From positions 372,001 to 436,000 of the forward strand of contig CAWADL010000010.1 in the NCBI GenBank assembly GCA_963780825.1: a stretch of DNA of 64,000 bases, in the 5' to 3' direction. This document shows, in pieces, positions 1 to 8,468 of this stretch; positions within the stretch are counted from its first letter, which is position 1, and each line of letters begins with the position of its first letter. The notes beneath the pieces are model-generated. The model had not been told where the DNA came from, made no database searches, and worked only from the letters and a program-made list of their open reading frames with translations. Source of the DNA: Roseiarcus sp963780825 (GTDB lineage: Bacteria; Pseudomonadota; Alphaproteobacteria; Rhizobiales; Beijerinckiaceae). Both the position numbers and the translations under genes were made by a program.

Positions 1-529
1 GTCGGCGCCGGCCAGAGCGACCGCGGCATGCGGTTCGTCGCCGAATATGGCGACTACAATTTCGTCGGCGCGCCCGGCCTCAACGACACGAAGGGCGCCG
101 CTCGGCGTCGTCGAGCGGGTGCGCAAGGCCGCGTGTCGGCGACCGGCCGCGACGTCGGCGCGCTTCTGCTGCTGATGATCATCGCCGCCGAAACCGACGA
201 GGCCGCCTTCGCCAAATGGCAGCATTATAAGGACGGCACCGACCTCGAGGCGCTGCAATGGCAGGCCGACCAGGCCGGCGCCGACACCAAGGCGCAGGAC
301 GGCTCGACCGCCTCCAACCTCGCGCGGGTGATCAAGGACCCGCAGCCGACCGGGATCCTCAAGCTGATCGGCTCTTACGAGAGCGTCGCGCGCATGCTCG
401 ACGAGATCGCGGCATATCCCTGGCCTCAAGGGCGTCATGCTGACATTCGACGATTTCATCATCGGCATGGAGCAGTTCGGCGAGCACATCCAGCCGCGCA
501 TGAAGAGCCGCGCCGCGCTACAAAGCTAA
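1..529 (+). CDS. RutA-type pyrimidine/flavin monooxygenase, 3' part, frameshifted
   Basis: This is the C-terminal half of a luciferase-like FMN monooxygenase; its 5' end lies outside the window. Read across frames it gives GAGQS, then AAETDEAAFAKWQHYKDG, IGSYESVARMLDE, TFDDFIIGMEQFG and IQPRMKSRA before a TAA at 527-529. The same order of motifs occurs in the intact RutA copy at 7386-8468, so the two are paralogues. At least two frame changes are needed, near 95-120 and near 420. The conserved blocks resume after each break, so indel errors are more likely than decay. RutA-family enzymes oxidatively open the uracil ring with reduced FMN; the substrate of this copy is unknown. Confidence 0.75.
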
Positions 530-540
530 TTGCAAGAAAC

Positions 541-649
541 CGTCATTGCGAGCGAAGCGAAGCAATCCAGCGGCCGTGATCCGATGGTTCGAGTTTCCAC
601 CCTACGGGCGCACGAGGGCTAGATTGCTTCGCTTCGCTCGCAATGACGG
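541..649. repeat. Palindromic HCERSEAIQ-type dispersed repeat, copy 1
   Basis: The left arm CGTCATTGCGAGCGAAGCGA starts at 541 and its inverted partner, ending CGCAATGACGG, runs from about 622 to 649. The pair forms a long imperfect hairpin between two genes. Near-identical arms recur at 14133, 38839, 49309 and 61384. Such elements are common intergenic repeats in Bradyrhizobiaceae-like genomes and are often mis-called as small proteins. Confidence 0.85.
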
Positions 650-799
650 GATTGTCGGGACGCGTTTCGGCTCTGCCTAGCGGCGGTGCAGGCGCCTGCA
701 TTTTTGGCGCGAACTAATCTCATCGTCCGATGAAATCCTCTCGTTTGGTGGCGCGCACGCGAAAGTGAGACGCTTTCACATATGGAGCGGGAGACGGTC

Positions 800-2098
800 A
801 TGTCTGACGAACGCGAACAAGTCGAGTATCACCCGACGCAGCGTGTTGAAAGGCGGCGCGGCGCTCGCCGGCGTCGCGGCGGGCTCGGGAGCGATCACCG
901 GCTTCCCGACCATCTGGGCGCAGAACATCAAGGACGTGACGCTCACCCATGTCGGCCAGTCCTTCTCGGTCATCCCGCAGATCGGCGCGCAGGCCAGCAA
1001 GGATCTCGGCTTCAAGATCGACATGCAGACGGTCGATTACGCCACCCAGATGAACCGCCTGTTCACCCAGCCAGATCGATCGACATCGCCGATCTCTCGA
1101 TCAACGTCGTTCCCGACATGATGAAGCAGAAGATCGGCCTGCCGATCCCCGTGTCCAAGTACAAATGGTGGGACAAGACGATGCCGCTCTTCACCAAGGG
1201 CGAGTATCCCGACGGCAAGAAGGCCTCGGTGCAGGGCGGCGCGCCGATCAAGTTCCAGTACTACGCCGACAAGGACGGCACGAAACTGTCGCCGACGCCG
1301 ACCGAATATCTGACCAGCATTCCGACCCTCACCAACGCCGACACGCTGGGCATCCGGCCCGATCTCGTCGGGCGCAAGATCGACAGCTGGGCGGAGCTGA
1401 TCAACCCGCAATTCAAGGGCAAGGCCGCGCTGGTCGACGCAGCCGGACATCGGCATCCTCGACGCCGTCATGGCGCTCGAGGCCTCGGGCGCGATGAAAT
1501 ACGGCGACAAGGGCAACCTGACCAAGGCGGAGATCGACAAGACCATCATCGCTGCTGATCGACCTCAAGAAGGGCGGCCAGTTCCGCTCGTTCTGGCAGA
1601 ATTTCGACCAGTCGGTCAGCCTGATGGCGTCGGGCGAAGTGGTCATCCAGTCGATGTGGTCGCCCGCCGTGACCGCGGTGCGGACGCGCGGCATCGCCTG
1701 CGAGTTCGTGCCGCTGAAGGAAGGCTATCGCGGCTGGGGCGTCACCCTGGTGCCGCTGAAGCATCTGACCGGCCTGAAGCTCGACGCCGCCATGGAATAT
1801 CTCAACTGGTACAATTCCGGTTGGCAGGGCGCCTTCATCGCGCGCCAGGGCTATTACGGCACCGTGCCGGAGACCACCAAGGCGACGCTCGAACCCTACG
1901 AGTGGGATTATTGGTACGAGGGCAAGCCGGCGGCGAAGGACATCACGGATCCGTTCGGCGAGCTGATGGAGAAGGCCGGCAACAAGCGTGACGGCGGCGC
2001 CTTGTGGGAGCGCATGGGCAATGTCGCGGTCTGGAACTGCCTGATGGATCGAGCAGCGCTATCTGACCAAGCGCTGGAACGAATTCATCTCTGCATGA
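800..2098 (+). CDS. ABC transporter substrate-binding protein, polyamine type, Tat signal, frameshifted
   Basis: Periplasmic binding protein of a spermidine/putrescine-type importer. Just after the ATG at 800 comes a twin-arginine leader (TRRSVLKGGAALAG, then a hydrophobic run to FPTIWAQ). The mature part contains SINVVPDMM, VSKYKWWDKTMPLF and EYLTSIPTLTNADTLG, then a C-terminal part with QSMWSPAVTAVRTRG and WNEFISA before the TGA at 2096-2098. About five frame changes are needed (near 812, 1070, 1440, 1555 and 2045). The stop overlaps the next gene's ATG at 2095 (ATGA), so the four transporter genes look like one operon. The substrate may be a polyamine or another cationic amine. The family is clear, the ligand is not. 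Confidence 0.75.
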
Positions 2099-3020
2099 GC
2101 TTGGCGGCTCGCATCAACGAAGACGTCGCGGCGGAGCACGTCCGCCGCGCGCAACGAAAGCCTTGGCCGGGAGCGCTCGTCTCCTGGCTGCAGGCCGCGC
2201 CGCTCGCGCTGGTCTTGCTGCTGATGTTCGTCGCGCCGCTCGCTTTCGTCGTGGTGGTGAGCTTCTTCGACTACGACCGGATGGAGATCTATCCGAGCTT
2301 CATGCTCGACAACTACATCGAGATCTTCACCTCCGAGGTCACGCTCCGGCTCTATCTGAAAACCTTCGAATATTCGCTGATCGTCGAGGCGATCACGCTC
2401 GTGCTCGGCTTCTTCGTCGCCTACTTCCTGACGTTCCACGTGCGCACGATGCCTGGCGCATCGCGCTGCTGCTCGCCTGCTCGATCCCGTTCTTCACCTC
2501 GAACATGATCCGGATGATCTCCTGGATCCCGTTCCTGGGCCGCGAGGGCATCCTGAACAACGCCGTGATGGCGACCGGCCTCGTCAAACAGCCGCTCGAC
2601 TTCCTGCTGTTCTCCGATTTCGCCGTCGTCGTCGCCTATGTCCACATCTTCACGATGATGATGGTGGCGCCGATCGTCAATTCGATGGGCAAGATCGACC
2701 GCAGCCTGATCGCCGCCGCGCGCGACGCCGGCGCCAGCGAATGGCAGATCGTGCGCGACATCGTCGCGCCGCTCTCGAAGACCGGCATCGCGCTCGGCTC
2801 CGTGCTGGTGCTCACTCAGACCATGGGCGACTTCTTCATCGTGCATGTGCTCAGCGGCGGCAAGAGCGGCGGGCGTCGTCTCGGGGATAGCCACGCAGCT
2901 CAACGCGTTCGAATATCCGCCTGCAGCCGCGAGCTCCGTAGTGCTGCTGGTGGTAGTCATCGTCGCTGGTCGTGGCGATCTTCCGTCTGGTCGACGTACG
3001 CAAGGAGCTTGCGGCGATGA
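2095..3020 (+). CDS. ABC transporter permease, PotB-like, frameshifted
   Basis: First inner-membrane permease of the polyamine-type importer. The protein starts MSLAARINEDV. A first membrane span lies at about residues 35-60, followed by further spans and the cytoplasmic EAA loop (LIAAARDAGASEWQIVRDIV), which docks on the ATPase. Frame changes near 2447 (a missing G before CCTGGCGC), 2870 and 2965 break it. The end is judged from the final piece FRLVDVRKEL and the ATGA overlap with the next permease at about 3017-3020. The neighbours fix its role; the exact C-terminus is uncertain. Confidence 0.72.
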
Positions 3021-3877
3021 TGACCGAAGCGGGCCAGCCGCGCCCCAAATCGTTCTATGTGCTCGGCCTCCTGTTCCTGCTGTTTCTGGCCTTCATGTAT
3101 GGGCCGATGCTGGTCATCTTCATCCTGTCGTTCCAAGGCCCCGACGGCGGCATGAGCTTTCCGATGATGGGAAGCTCGATTGTCTGGTTCCAGCAATTGC
3201 TGTCGGGCACCGGCCGCGTCGGCGACATCCCCAGCGCGTTCGTGCGCTCGCTCGAATTGGCGCTGCTCGCCTCGGCGTTGACAGTTCTGATCTCAGTGTC
3301 CGCGGGCATGGCGTTCCGGCGGCGGTTCTTTGGGGCCGCGACATTGTTCTACACAGCGGTTGCGAGCCTCGTCATGCCGAGCCTGTTCGTCGGCTTCGGC
3401 ATCGCGCTCGGCTTCAAGGAGCTTGGCTGGAAGACCGGCCTATTCACTTCCGGGCTCGGCGCGCAACTCACCTGGACGCTGCCGTTCGGATTGATGATCA
3501 CCTTCGCCACGATTGGCCGGTTCGATCGGCGCTACGAAGAAGCCGCGACCGATCTCGGCGCCAATTCCTGGCAGCGTTTTTGCGATATCATCCTGCCGAT
3601 CATCATGCCCGGCGTGATCGGCGTCGCGCTTTTCGGCTTTACTCTTTCCTACGACGAGTTCCCGCGCTCCGAGCTGACTGTCGGCACGGTCAACACATTG
3701 CCGCTGGAGATCTGGGCGATGACGACGGCGGCGATATCGCCGGTGCTATTCGCGCTGGGTACGGTCACCACGATCGTGTCGTTCGCCGTCCTCACCGCCG
3801 CTCTGCTGACGATCGGACTCATCGTCCGGCGCCGAGCCGGCGGCCGTGCGTCCCGCGGCTTGAGGACGCGCCGATGA
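3017..3877 (+). CDS. ABC transporter permease, PotC-like
   Basis: Intact second permease of about 286 residues. It begins MMTEAGQPRPK (an ATG at 3020 is equally possible) and has about six hydrophobic spans, the first at residues 13-35. The EAA-type loop reads EEAATDLGANSWQRFCDI at about residues 180-198, which fits the binding-protein-dependent transport permease family. The start overlaps the end of the previous permease and the stop overlaps the ATPase start (ATGA at 3874-3877), so translation is probably coupled. It forms the channel with the upstream permease. Confidence 0.85.
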   Translation: MMTEAGQPRPKSFYVLGLLFLLFLAFMYGPMLVIFILSFQGPDGGMSFPMMGSSIVWFQQLLSGTGRVGDIPSAFVRSLELALLASALTVLISVSAGMAFRRRFFGAATLFYTAVASLVMPSLFVGFGIALGFKELGWKTGLFTSGLGAQLTWTLPFGLMITFATIGRFDRRYEEAATDLGANSWQRFCDIILPIIMPGVIGVALFGFTLSYDEFPRSELTVGTVNTLPLEIWAMTTAAISPVLFALGTVTTIVSFAVLTAALLTIGLIVRRRAGGRASRGLRTRR

Positions 3878-4914
3878 ACGCTCGACAATCCATCAACGGG
3901 CCTGCGACGCCGATCCCTCAGCCATCCAGTCCTGCGCGTTTCGACGTCGAACTCGCGGCGGTCAGCAAAAACTACAACGGCGCCATGGCGGTCGATACGA
4001 TTTCGCTGCGCATCCCGAAGTCCAGCTACTGTTGCCTGCTCGGCCCGAGCGGCTGCGGCAAATCGACGACTTTGCGAATGATTGCCGGCCACGAACCGGT
4101 CACCTCAGGCGATGTGCTGATCGGGGACCGCAACGTCACCGACGCGCCGCCAAGCGCGCGCGGAACCTCGATGATGTTCCAGAACTACGCGCTGTTTCCT
4201 CACATGACGCGCGGTCGACAATGTCGCCTACAGCCTGAAAGTTCGCGGCGTGGGCAAGCCCGAACGGCGAGCCAAGGCGCGCGAGTTTCTCGATCTCGTC
4301 CGGATGAGCGAATTCGCTCTGCGTCTGCCGGGGCAGATGTCTGGCGGCCAGCAGCAGCGCGTCGCGCTGGCGCGCGCGCTGATCACGCGACCAAAGGTGT
4401 TGCTGCTTGACGAGCCGCTGTCCGCGCTCGACCCTTTCCTGCGCGAGCATATGCGCGGCGAACTCAAGCGCCTGCAGCGCGAACTCGGCATCAGCTTCGT
4501 GCATGTGACACACAGCCAGGACGAAGCGATGGCGCTTGCCGATCTCGTCGTCGTCATGGAGGCCGGTCACATCCGCCAAGCCGGCGCGGCGCGCGAGGTT
4601 TTCGAGCGACCCAACACCGCCTTCGTCGCCCGCTTCATCGGCGGCCACAATGTGCTGGACACCGAGGCGGGACGCATCGCGGTACGGGTGGATCGCTGCC
4701 GCCTCGGGCGCCCGGCGCGGCGCCGAGCTTCAGCGGCCGCGCGACCAACGTCGAATATCTGGGGCCGACGGTCCGCATATCCGTCGGCTCCGACAAAGGT
4801 TTGGAGGCTGCGGCGCTAATCTCCGACGAGTTGTTCTTCTCGGCGCCAGTCGACATTGGCGAGCCGGTTACGCTGGTCTGGTCTGACCGCGATGCGCACA
4901 TCCTTTCGGCTTAG
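3874..4914 (+). CDS. ABC transporter ATP-binding protein, PotA-like, frameshifted
   Basis: Energising subunit of the importer. Walker A (GPSGCGKST) lies at about residues 53-61, a Q-loop in MMFQNYALFP, the signature MSGGQQQRVALARAL, and Walker B LLLDEPLSALD. A C-terminal TOBE-like region (NVEYLGPTVRISVG) ends at the TAG at 4912-4914. Two frame changes are needed: an extra C near 4210 (the gene should read HMTAVDNVAYSL) and one near 4700 just before the TOBE segment. The total span is still a multiple of three. The 3' end overlaps the convergent LysR gene by about 100 bases. Confidence 0.8.
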
Positions 4915-5829
4915 GCGAGGGCTCGGTTGGTCAACGCTTGGCGCTTTGATGTCGGCCTCGACCTCGCCGCTCAGCCAAGCGAGGAAGGCGCGAACCGCGG
5001 GCAATTCCTCGCCGCGCTGCCGCACCGTGTAGTACCGGCATGGCGAAGGATAGGGCGGCGCTCCCACCAAGGTCAGTTGCCGGTCCGCAAGCGCGCCGGC
5101 GATCAATCGGCTTCGCCCGAGGGCCACACCATGGCCTTTGATCGCAGCATCGATCGCCAGGCTCGATTGATTGAAACGAAGCCCGCTGGCGCAATCGCGA
5201 CGCCCGCCTTCCGTGGCTTCGAAATAGCGTCGCCAAGTTGGAAACTGGTCGTTCACCTTATCGTCATGGATCAAAGGCAACTCCGCGAGCGCCGCCGCGG
5301 GGCTCAACCCCGCCAGCAGCGAAGGCGCGCAGACCGGGACGATCACCTCGTCCATGAGGTGTTCAACCTTGCGTCCAGGGCAATCGTCCGTGCCGCAGAT
5401 CGAGACGTCGTAGCCGGCGTCGCCGAAGTCGCTCGGCGCAATCACGGTCGAGAGGCTGACGTCGATATCGGGGAAAGCCCCGAAGAACCGCTGCAGGCGC
5501 GGCATCAGCCAGAGCGCCGCGACCGACGGCGAAGTCGCGACCGTGATCTTGCGCCGGCCACCTCGTCGATTGAGCGTCAGCAGCGCCAACTCCAGTTTGT
5601 TGAATCCTTCGGACAGCTCCTGCAATGCATTGGTTGTCGCGGGCGTGAGGATGAGCTTGCCGTTCTTCCGCTCGAACAACGAAGTTTCCAAAAACTCCTC
5701 CAGCGAGCGGATCTGGTGGCTGATCGCGGTCGGCGTCACACAAAGCTCCGCCGCGGCTCGGGTAAAGCTCAGGTGGCGCGCGGCGGCTTCGAACGCTCGC
5801 AGCGCATTCAGGGGAATGTAGGTTCGCAT
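4816..5829 (-). CDS. LysR-family transcriptional regulator, GcvA-like
   Basis: DNA-binding regulator of 337 residues. The N-terminus (residues 1-60) is a classic LysR winged helix: ALRAFEAAARHLSFTRAAAE, then TPTAISHQIRSLEEFL, in the GcvA subgroup style. The rest is a periplasmic-binding-protein-like effector domain. The usual length is about 300, and here the last 30-odd residues are read antisense through the 3' end of the ABC ATPase gene. A lost or mis-sequenced stop near 4910 is possible. It lies convergent to the polyamine-type transporter and upstream of a flavin reductase, so it may control either one. Confidence 0.85.
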   Translation of the reverse strand: MRTYIPLNALRAFEAAARHLSFTRAAAELCVTPTAISHQIRSLEEFLETSLFERKNGKLILTPATTNALQELSEGFNKLELALLTLNRRGGRRKITVATSPSVAALWLMPRLQRFFGAFPDIDVSLSTVIAPSDFGDAGYDVSICGTDDCPGRKVEHLMDEVIVPVCAPSLLAGLSPAAALAELPLIHDDKVNDQFPTWRRYFEATEGGRRDCASGLRFNQSSLAIDAAIKGHGVALGRSRLIAGALADRQLTLVGAPPYPSPCRYYTVRQRGEELPAVRAFLAWLSGEVEADIKAPSVDQPSPRLSRKDVRIAVRPDQRNRLANVDWRREEQLVGD

Positions 5830-5940
5830 TCGCCAGGCTCCATTCGACGCTTGAGCCCAGGCGTTTCCTTCCGGTCCGCCACGCTCGCATGAAAAGCGCT
5901 GGCGAACGAGGCGATTGTTTTTGCAGACCTCGCCGAAGCG

Positions 5941-6486
5941 CTAGGCGCCCGCCAAGGCTGATGGCGCTGGCTTCACGCCGGCTGGCCGACGCCGCGCCAG
6001 CTTTTGCCGCGGAAGAACACCAAGCGGATCGCCCTCGTTGCTGATCGCGGCGACCACTTTGCCGATCACGATCGCCACGCCGCCGCGTTCGATCACCTCG
6101 TCGACAGCACAATCGAAGGCGCCGAGGGCGGCCTTGAAGATCGGCGCCCCGGTCTCCAGCCGCGTCCAATCGCCTTCGACGAAGCGCGCCGCGCCCGATA
6201 CCCCGCTCTTGCCGCCAAAACTGTCGACGAGCGCGGTCGCTTCCGCCGGCAGGTAGTTGATCGCGAAATGCCGACGCGACAGCACGCCGGCCAGTGCGCT
6301 GGTCTTGCGGTCGATCGAAACCAGCGCCGTCGGCGGATCGGCGGTGACGTGCGCGGCGGAGAGACCGACAAATCCGACCGGACCTTCGTCGCTGTCGGCC
6401 GTCACGATGGTCATGCCGACGGCGCGCTGCGACAGCACGCGCCAAAAGGTCTTCACATCGACGCCCACTTTTTCGATTTCGCTCAT
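5941..6486 (-). CDS. Flavin reductase family protein (RutF/HpaC-like)
   Basis: About 181 residues of the flavin reductase-like (FMN-binding split barrel) family, starting MSEIEKVGVDV. Typical motifs are RAVGMTIVTA near the start, GFVGLSAAHVTADPPTALVSI in the flavin pocket, the HFAINYLP strand and the FVEGDW/LETGAPIF segment. Such proteins hand reduced FMN to two-component monooxygenases such as RutA. An upstream ATG at 6534 is in frame but lies against the putative operator at 6536-6545, so I prefer 6486. The gene is divergent from the rutF-rutA operon. Confidence 0.8.
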   Translation of the reverse strand: MSEIEKVGVDVKTFWRVLSQRAVGMTIVTADSDEGPVGFVGLSAAHVTADPPTALVSIDRKTSALAGVLSRRHFAINYLPAEATALVDSFGGKSGVSGAARFVEGDWTRLETGAPIFKAALGAFDCAVDEVIERGGVAIVIGKVVAAISNEGDPLGVLPRQKLARRRPAGVKPAPSALAGA

Positions 6487-6535
6487 GCCGATCTCGTTCA
6501 CGCCGATATTCCTGGCCAGCCGCGACGCCTTCATT

Positions 6536-6545
6536 AGTACGTACC
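6536..6545. promoter_or_regulatory. Putative HutC-type GntR operator, site 1 (AGTACGTACC)
   Basis: The sequence TTAGTACGTACCTA contains a near-palindrome GTAC-GTAC. It matches the AGTMCGKACT pattern at nine of ten positions and lies just upstream of the minus-strand flavin reductase. Four similar sites stand before other genes up to 21.9 kb. Function is inferred from recurrence and from resemblance to the HutC consensus GTM-N2-KAC. Confidence 0.5.
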
Positions 6546-6759
6546 TACGAGGGGTCTTTTTGGCAAGCGGCCCTGATTGGCTCGCTTCTTGTGTCGGATG
6601 GCCGAGACGAAAGCGCGGCGAACGGCGAGGCGACGCGCCCGCCAGCAATTCAAGCGTCTCGGCCCCGTCGACGGCGCGATCTAAATTGTGCGCGTTTGCA
6701 AAAAATACATTCGCCGCTGCCGATCAAATAGGCATCGATACCGCGCGAGGATGTGAGAT

Positions 6760-6769
6760 AGTCCGTACT
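6760..6769. promoter_or_regulatory. Putative HutC-type GntR operator, site 2 (AGTCCGTACT)
   Basis: AGTCCGTACT stands 44 bases upstream of the preferred rutF start and at the head of the seven-gene plus-strand operon. The arms AGT-CCG/TAC-T give a near-perfect inverted repeat around a central CG. It is a full match to AGTMCGKACT. Confidence 0.55.
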
Positions 6770-6812
6770 TATGTACATGAAAGCGAGCGACTTCAATTCG
6801 GACGGAGGCGTC

Positions 6813-7340
6813 ATGCGGAGCGACCGTATGAAGGCCGATGACATGGCGTCGACGCTTGACGCCATCAAGGATCAATACCGCGAAGGCATGGCGCGGCTTG
6901 GCGCCGCCGTGAACCTGGTGACCACGGATGGACCGGGCGGCCGCGCCGGCTTTACCGCCTCCGCGGTCTGCAGCGTGACCGACAAACCGCCGACGCTGCT
7001 TGTCTGTCTGAACCGCTCGGCGTCTGTGTATCAGACCTTCAAACACAACCGGGTCTTGTGCGTGAACACGCTCGCGCGAGACCAGGAGGCGCTGTCGCAG
7101 CGGTTCGGCGGCAAGACGCCGATGGACGAGCGCTTCGCGGCCGCCGAATGGCGCGTGCTGGAGACCGGCGCACCCGCACTGGTTGGCGCGGTCGCTGCGT
7201 TCGACTGCGAAGTGACGGACATCTTTGAAAGCTCCACCCACGACGTGATGTTCTGCAAGGTGCTCTCGCTGGAGGTCGACGCCAGCCGCGACGGCCTCGT
7301 CTATTTCGCCCGCCGCTATCACGGCCTCTCGGCCGCCTGA
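6813..7340 (+). CDS. rutF: RutF, FMN reductase of the pyrimidine monooxygenase
   Basis: NADH:FMN reductase that supplies reduced flavin to RutA. The 175-residue protein carries the diagnostic run MARLGAAVNLVTTDGPGGR, then GFTASAVCSVTDKPPTLLVC, LNRSASVYQTF, FGGKTPMDERFAAAEW and RYHGLSAA, as in E. coli RutF. I chose the ATG at 6813 because GGAGG lies seven bases upstream. The in-frame ATG at 6771 sits directly on the putative operator. It is first in an operon with rutA, two amidases, a G3E GTPase and a dihydropyrimidinase. Confidence 0.9.
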   Translation: MRSDRMKADDMASTLDAIKDQYREGMARLGAAVNLVTTDGPGGRAGFTASAVCSVTDKPPTLLVCLNRSASVYQTFKHNRVLCVNTLARDQEALSQRFGGKTPMDERFAAAEWRVLETGAPALVGAVAAFDCEVTDIFESSTHDVMFCKVLSLEVDASRDGLVYFARRYHGLSAA

Positions 7341-7385
7341 CGCTCGAAGCCCGCCGCCGTCCGGCGCAAAATTGGAGAAAAATGC

Positions 7386-8468
7386 ATGGATATCGGAGTT
7401 TTCATTCCGATCAACAACAACGGTTGGCTCATTTCGCTGGCCGCCCCGCAGTACATGCCGAGCTTCGAGCTCAACAAGAAAGTCGTGCAGCTCGCCGAGC
7501 ATTACAATTTCGATTTCGCGCTCTCGATGATCAAGCTGCACGGGTTTGGCGGCAAGACGGAGTTTTGGGATTACGGCCTCGAGAGTTTTACGCTGATGGC
7601 GGGATTGGCGGCGGTCACCTCGAAGATCCGGCTATTCGCCTCCACCGCCGTGCTGACTCTCCCGCCCGCCATGGTGGCGCGTATGTCGACGACGATCGAC
7701 TCGATCGCGCCCGGCCGCTTTGGCGTCAACATCGTTTCAGGCTGGCAGTCCGCGGAATATGTCCAGATGGGCCTATGGCCGGGCGACCAATATTTCGGCT
7801 ATCGCTACGAATATTCCAGCGAATATGTGCAGGTGATGAAGGAGCTTTGGGCGAAGGGCGAGTCGAACTTCAAGGGCAAACACTTCACCATGGAAAATTG
7901 CATGATGAAGCCGACTCCTTCGGCGCCAATCAAGCTGGTCGCGGCGGGCCAGAGCCCGACCGGCATCGCCTTCTCCGCCGAACATTGCGATTACACCTTC
8001 GCGATGGGCTCGGGCGTCAACACGCCGACCAAATTCGCGCCGTTCAACCAAAGCTTGCTCGAAGCCGCCAAGAAGACCGGCCGCGACGTCGGCTCCTACG
8101 TGTTGTTCATGGTGATCGCCGAGGAGACCGACGAGGCGGCGCAGGCCAAATGGAAGAGCTACCGCGAGGGCGCTGACGTCGACGCGCTCGCCTGGATGGC
8201 TGACCAGGGCGGCAAAGACCAGACCGCGGCCGAGGGCTCGACCGCGCGCTACATCAACCTGCCGGAGGGCGCGATCAACTTCAATATGGGGACGCTGGTT
8301 GGTTCCTACGCCACCGTGGCGCGAATGCTTGACGACGTCGCCGCGGTGCCCGGCACAAAGGGCATCATGATGACCTTCGACGATTTCGTGGTGGGAATTG
8401 AGAAGTTCGGCAAATACATTCAGCCCTTGATGCATAGCCGCGCTGATCGGTTGCCGCTCGCGGCATGA
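7386..8468 (+). CDS. rutA: RutA, pyrimidine monooxygenase (FMN-dependent)
   Basis: Opens the uracil or thymine ring between N3 and C4 using FMNH2 and oxygen, giving a ureidoacrylate. The 360-residue luciferase-like protein is very close to E. coli RutA: IGVFIPINNNGWLIS, APQYMPSFELNK, FALSMIKLHGFGGKTEFWDY, FGVNIVSGWQ, GRDVGSYVLFMVIAEETDEA and GTLVGSYATVARMLD. The start is placed at MDIGVF, with GGAGAAAA upstream; an ATG at 7382 is out of frame. The stop overlaps the amidase ATG (ATGA, 8465-8468). The rest of a canonical rut set (RutB, C, D, E, G) is not beside it; amidases and a hydantoinase are. Confidence 0.93.
   Translation: MDIGVFIPINNNGWLISLAAPQYMPSFELNKKVVQLAEHYNFDFALSMIKLHGFGGKTEFWDYGLESFTLMAGLAAVTSKIRLFASTAVLTLPPAMVARMSTTIDSIAPGRFGVNIVSGWQSAEYVQMGLWPGDQYFGYRYEYSSEYVQVMKELWAKGESNFKGKHFTMENCMMKPTPSAPIKLVAAGQSPTGIAFSAEHCDYTFAMGSGVNTPTKFAPFNQSLLEAAKKTGRDVGSYVLFMVIAEETDEAAQAKWKSYREGADVDALAWMADQGGKDQTAAEGSTARYINLPEGAINFNMGTLVGSYATVARMLDDVAAVPGTKGIMMTFDDFVVGIEKFGKYIQPLMHSRADRLPLAA

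Noticed and set aside
619..801. Small minus-strand reading frame ending HCERSEAI
   Set aside because: It is a translation of the palindromic repeat plus upstream DNA; the same phrase appears wherever the repeat occurs.
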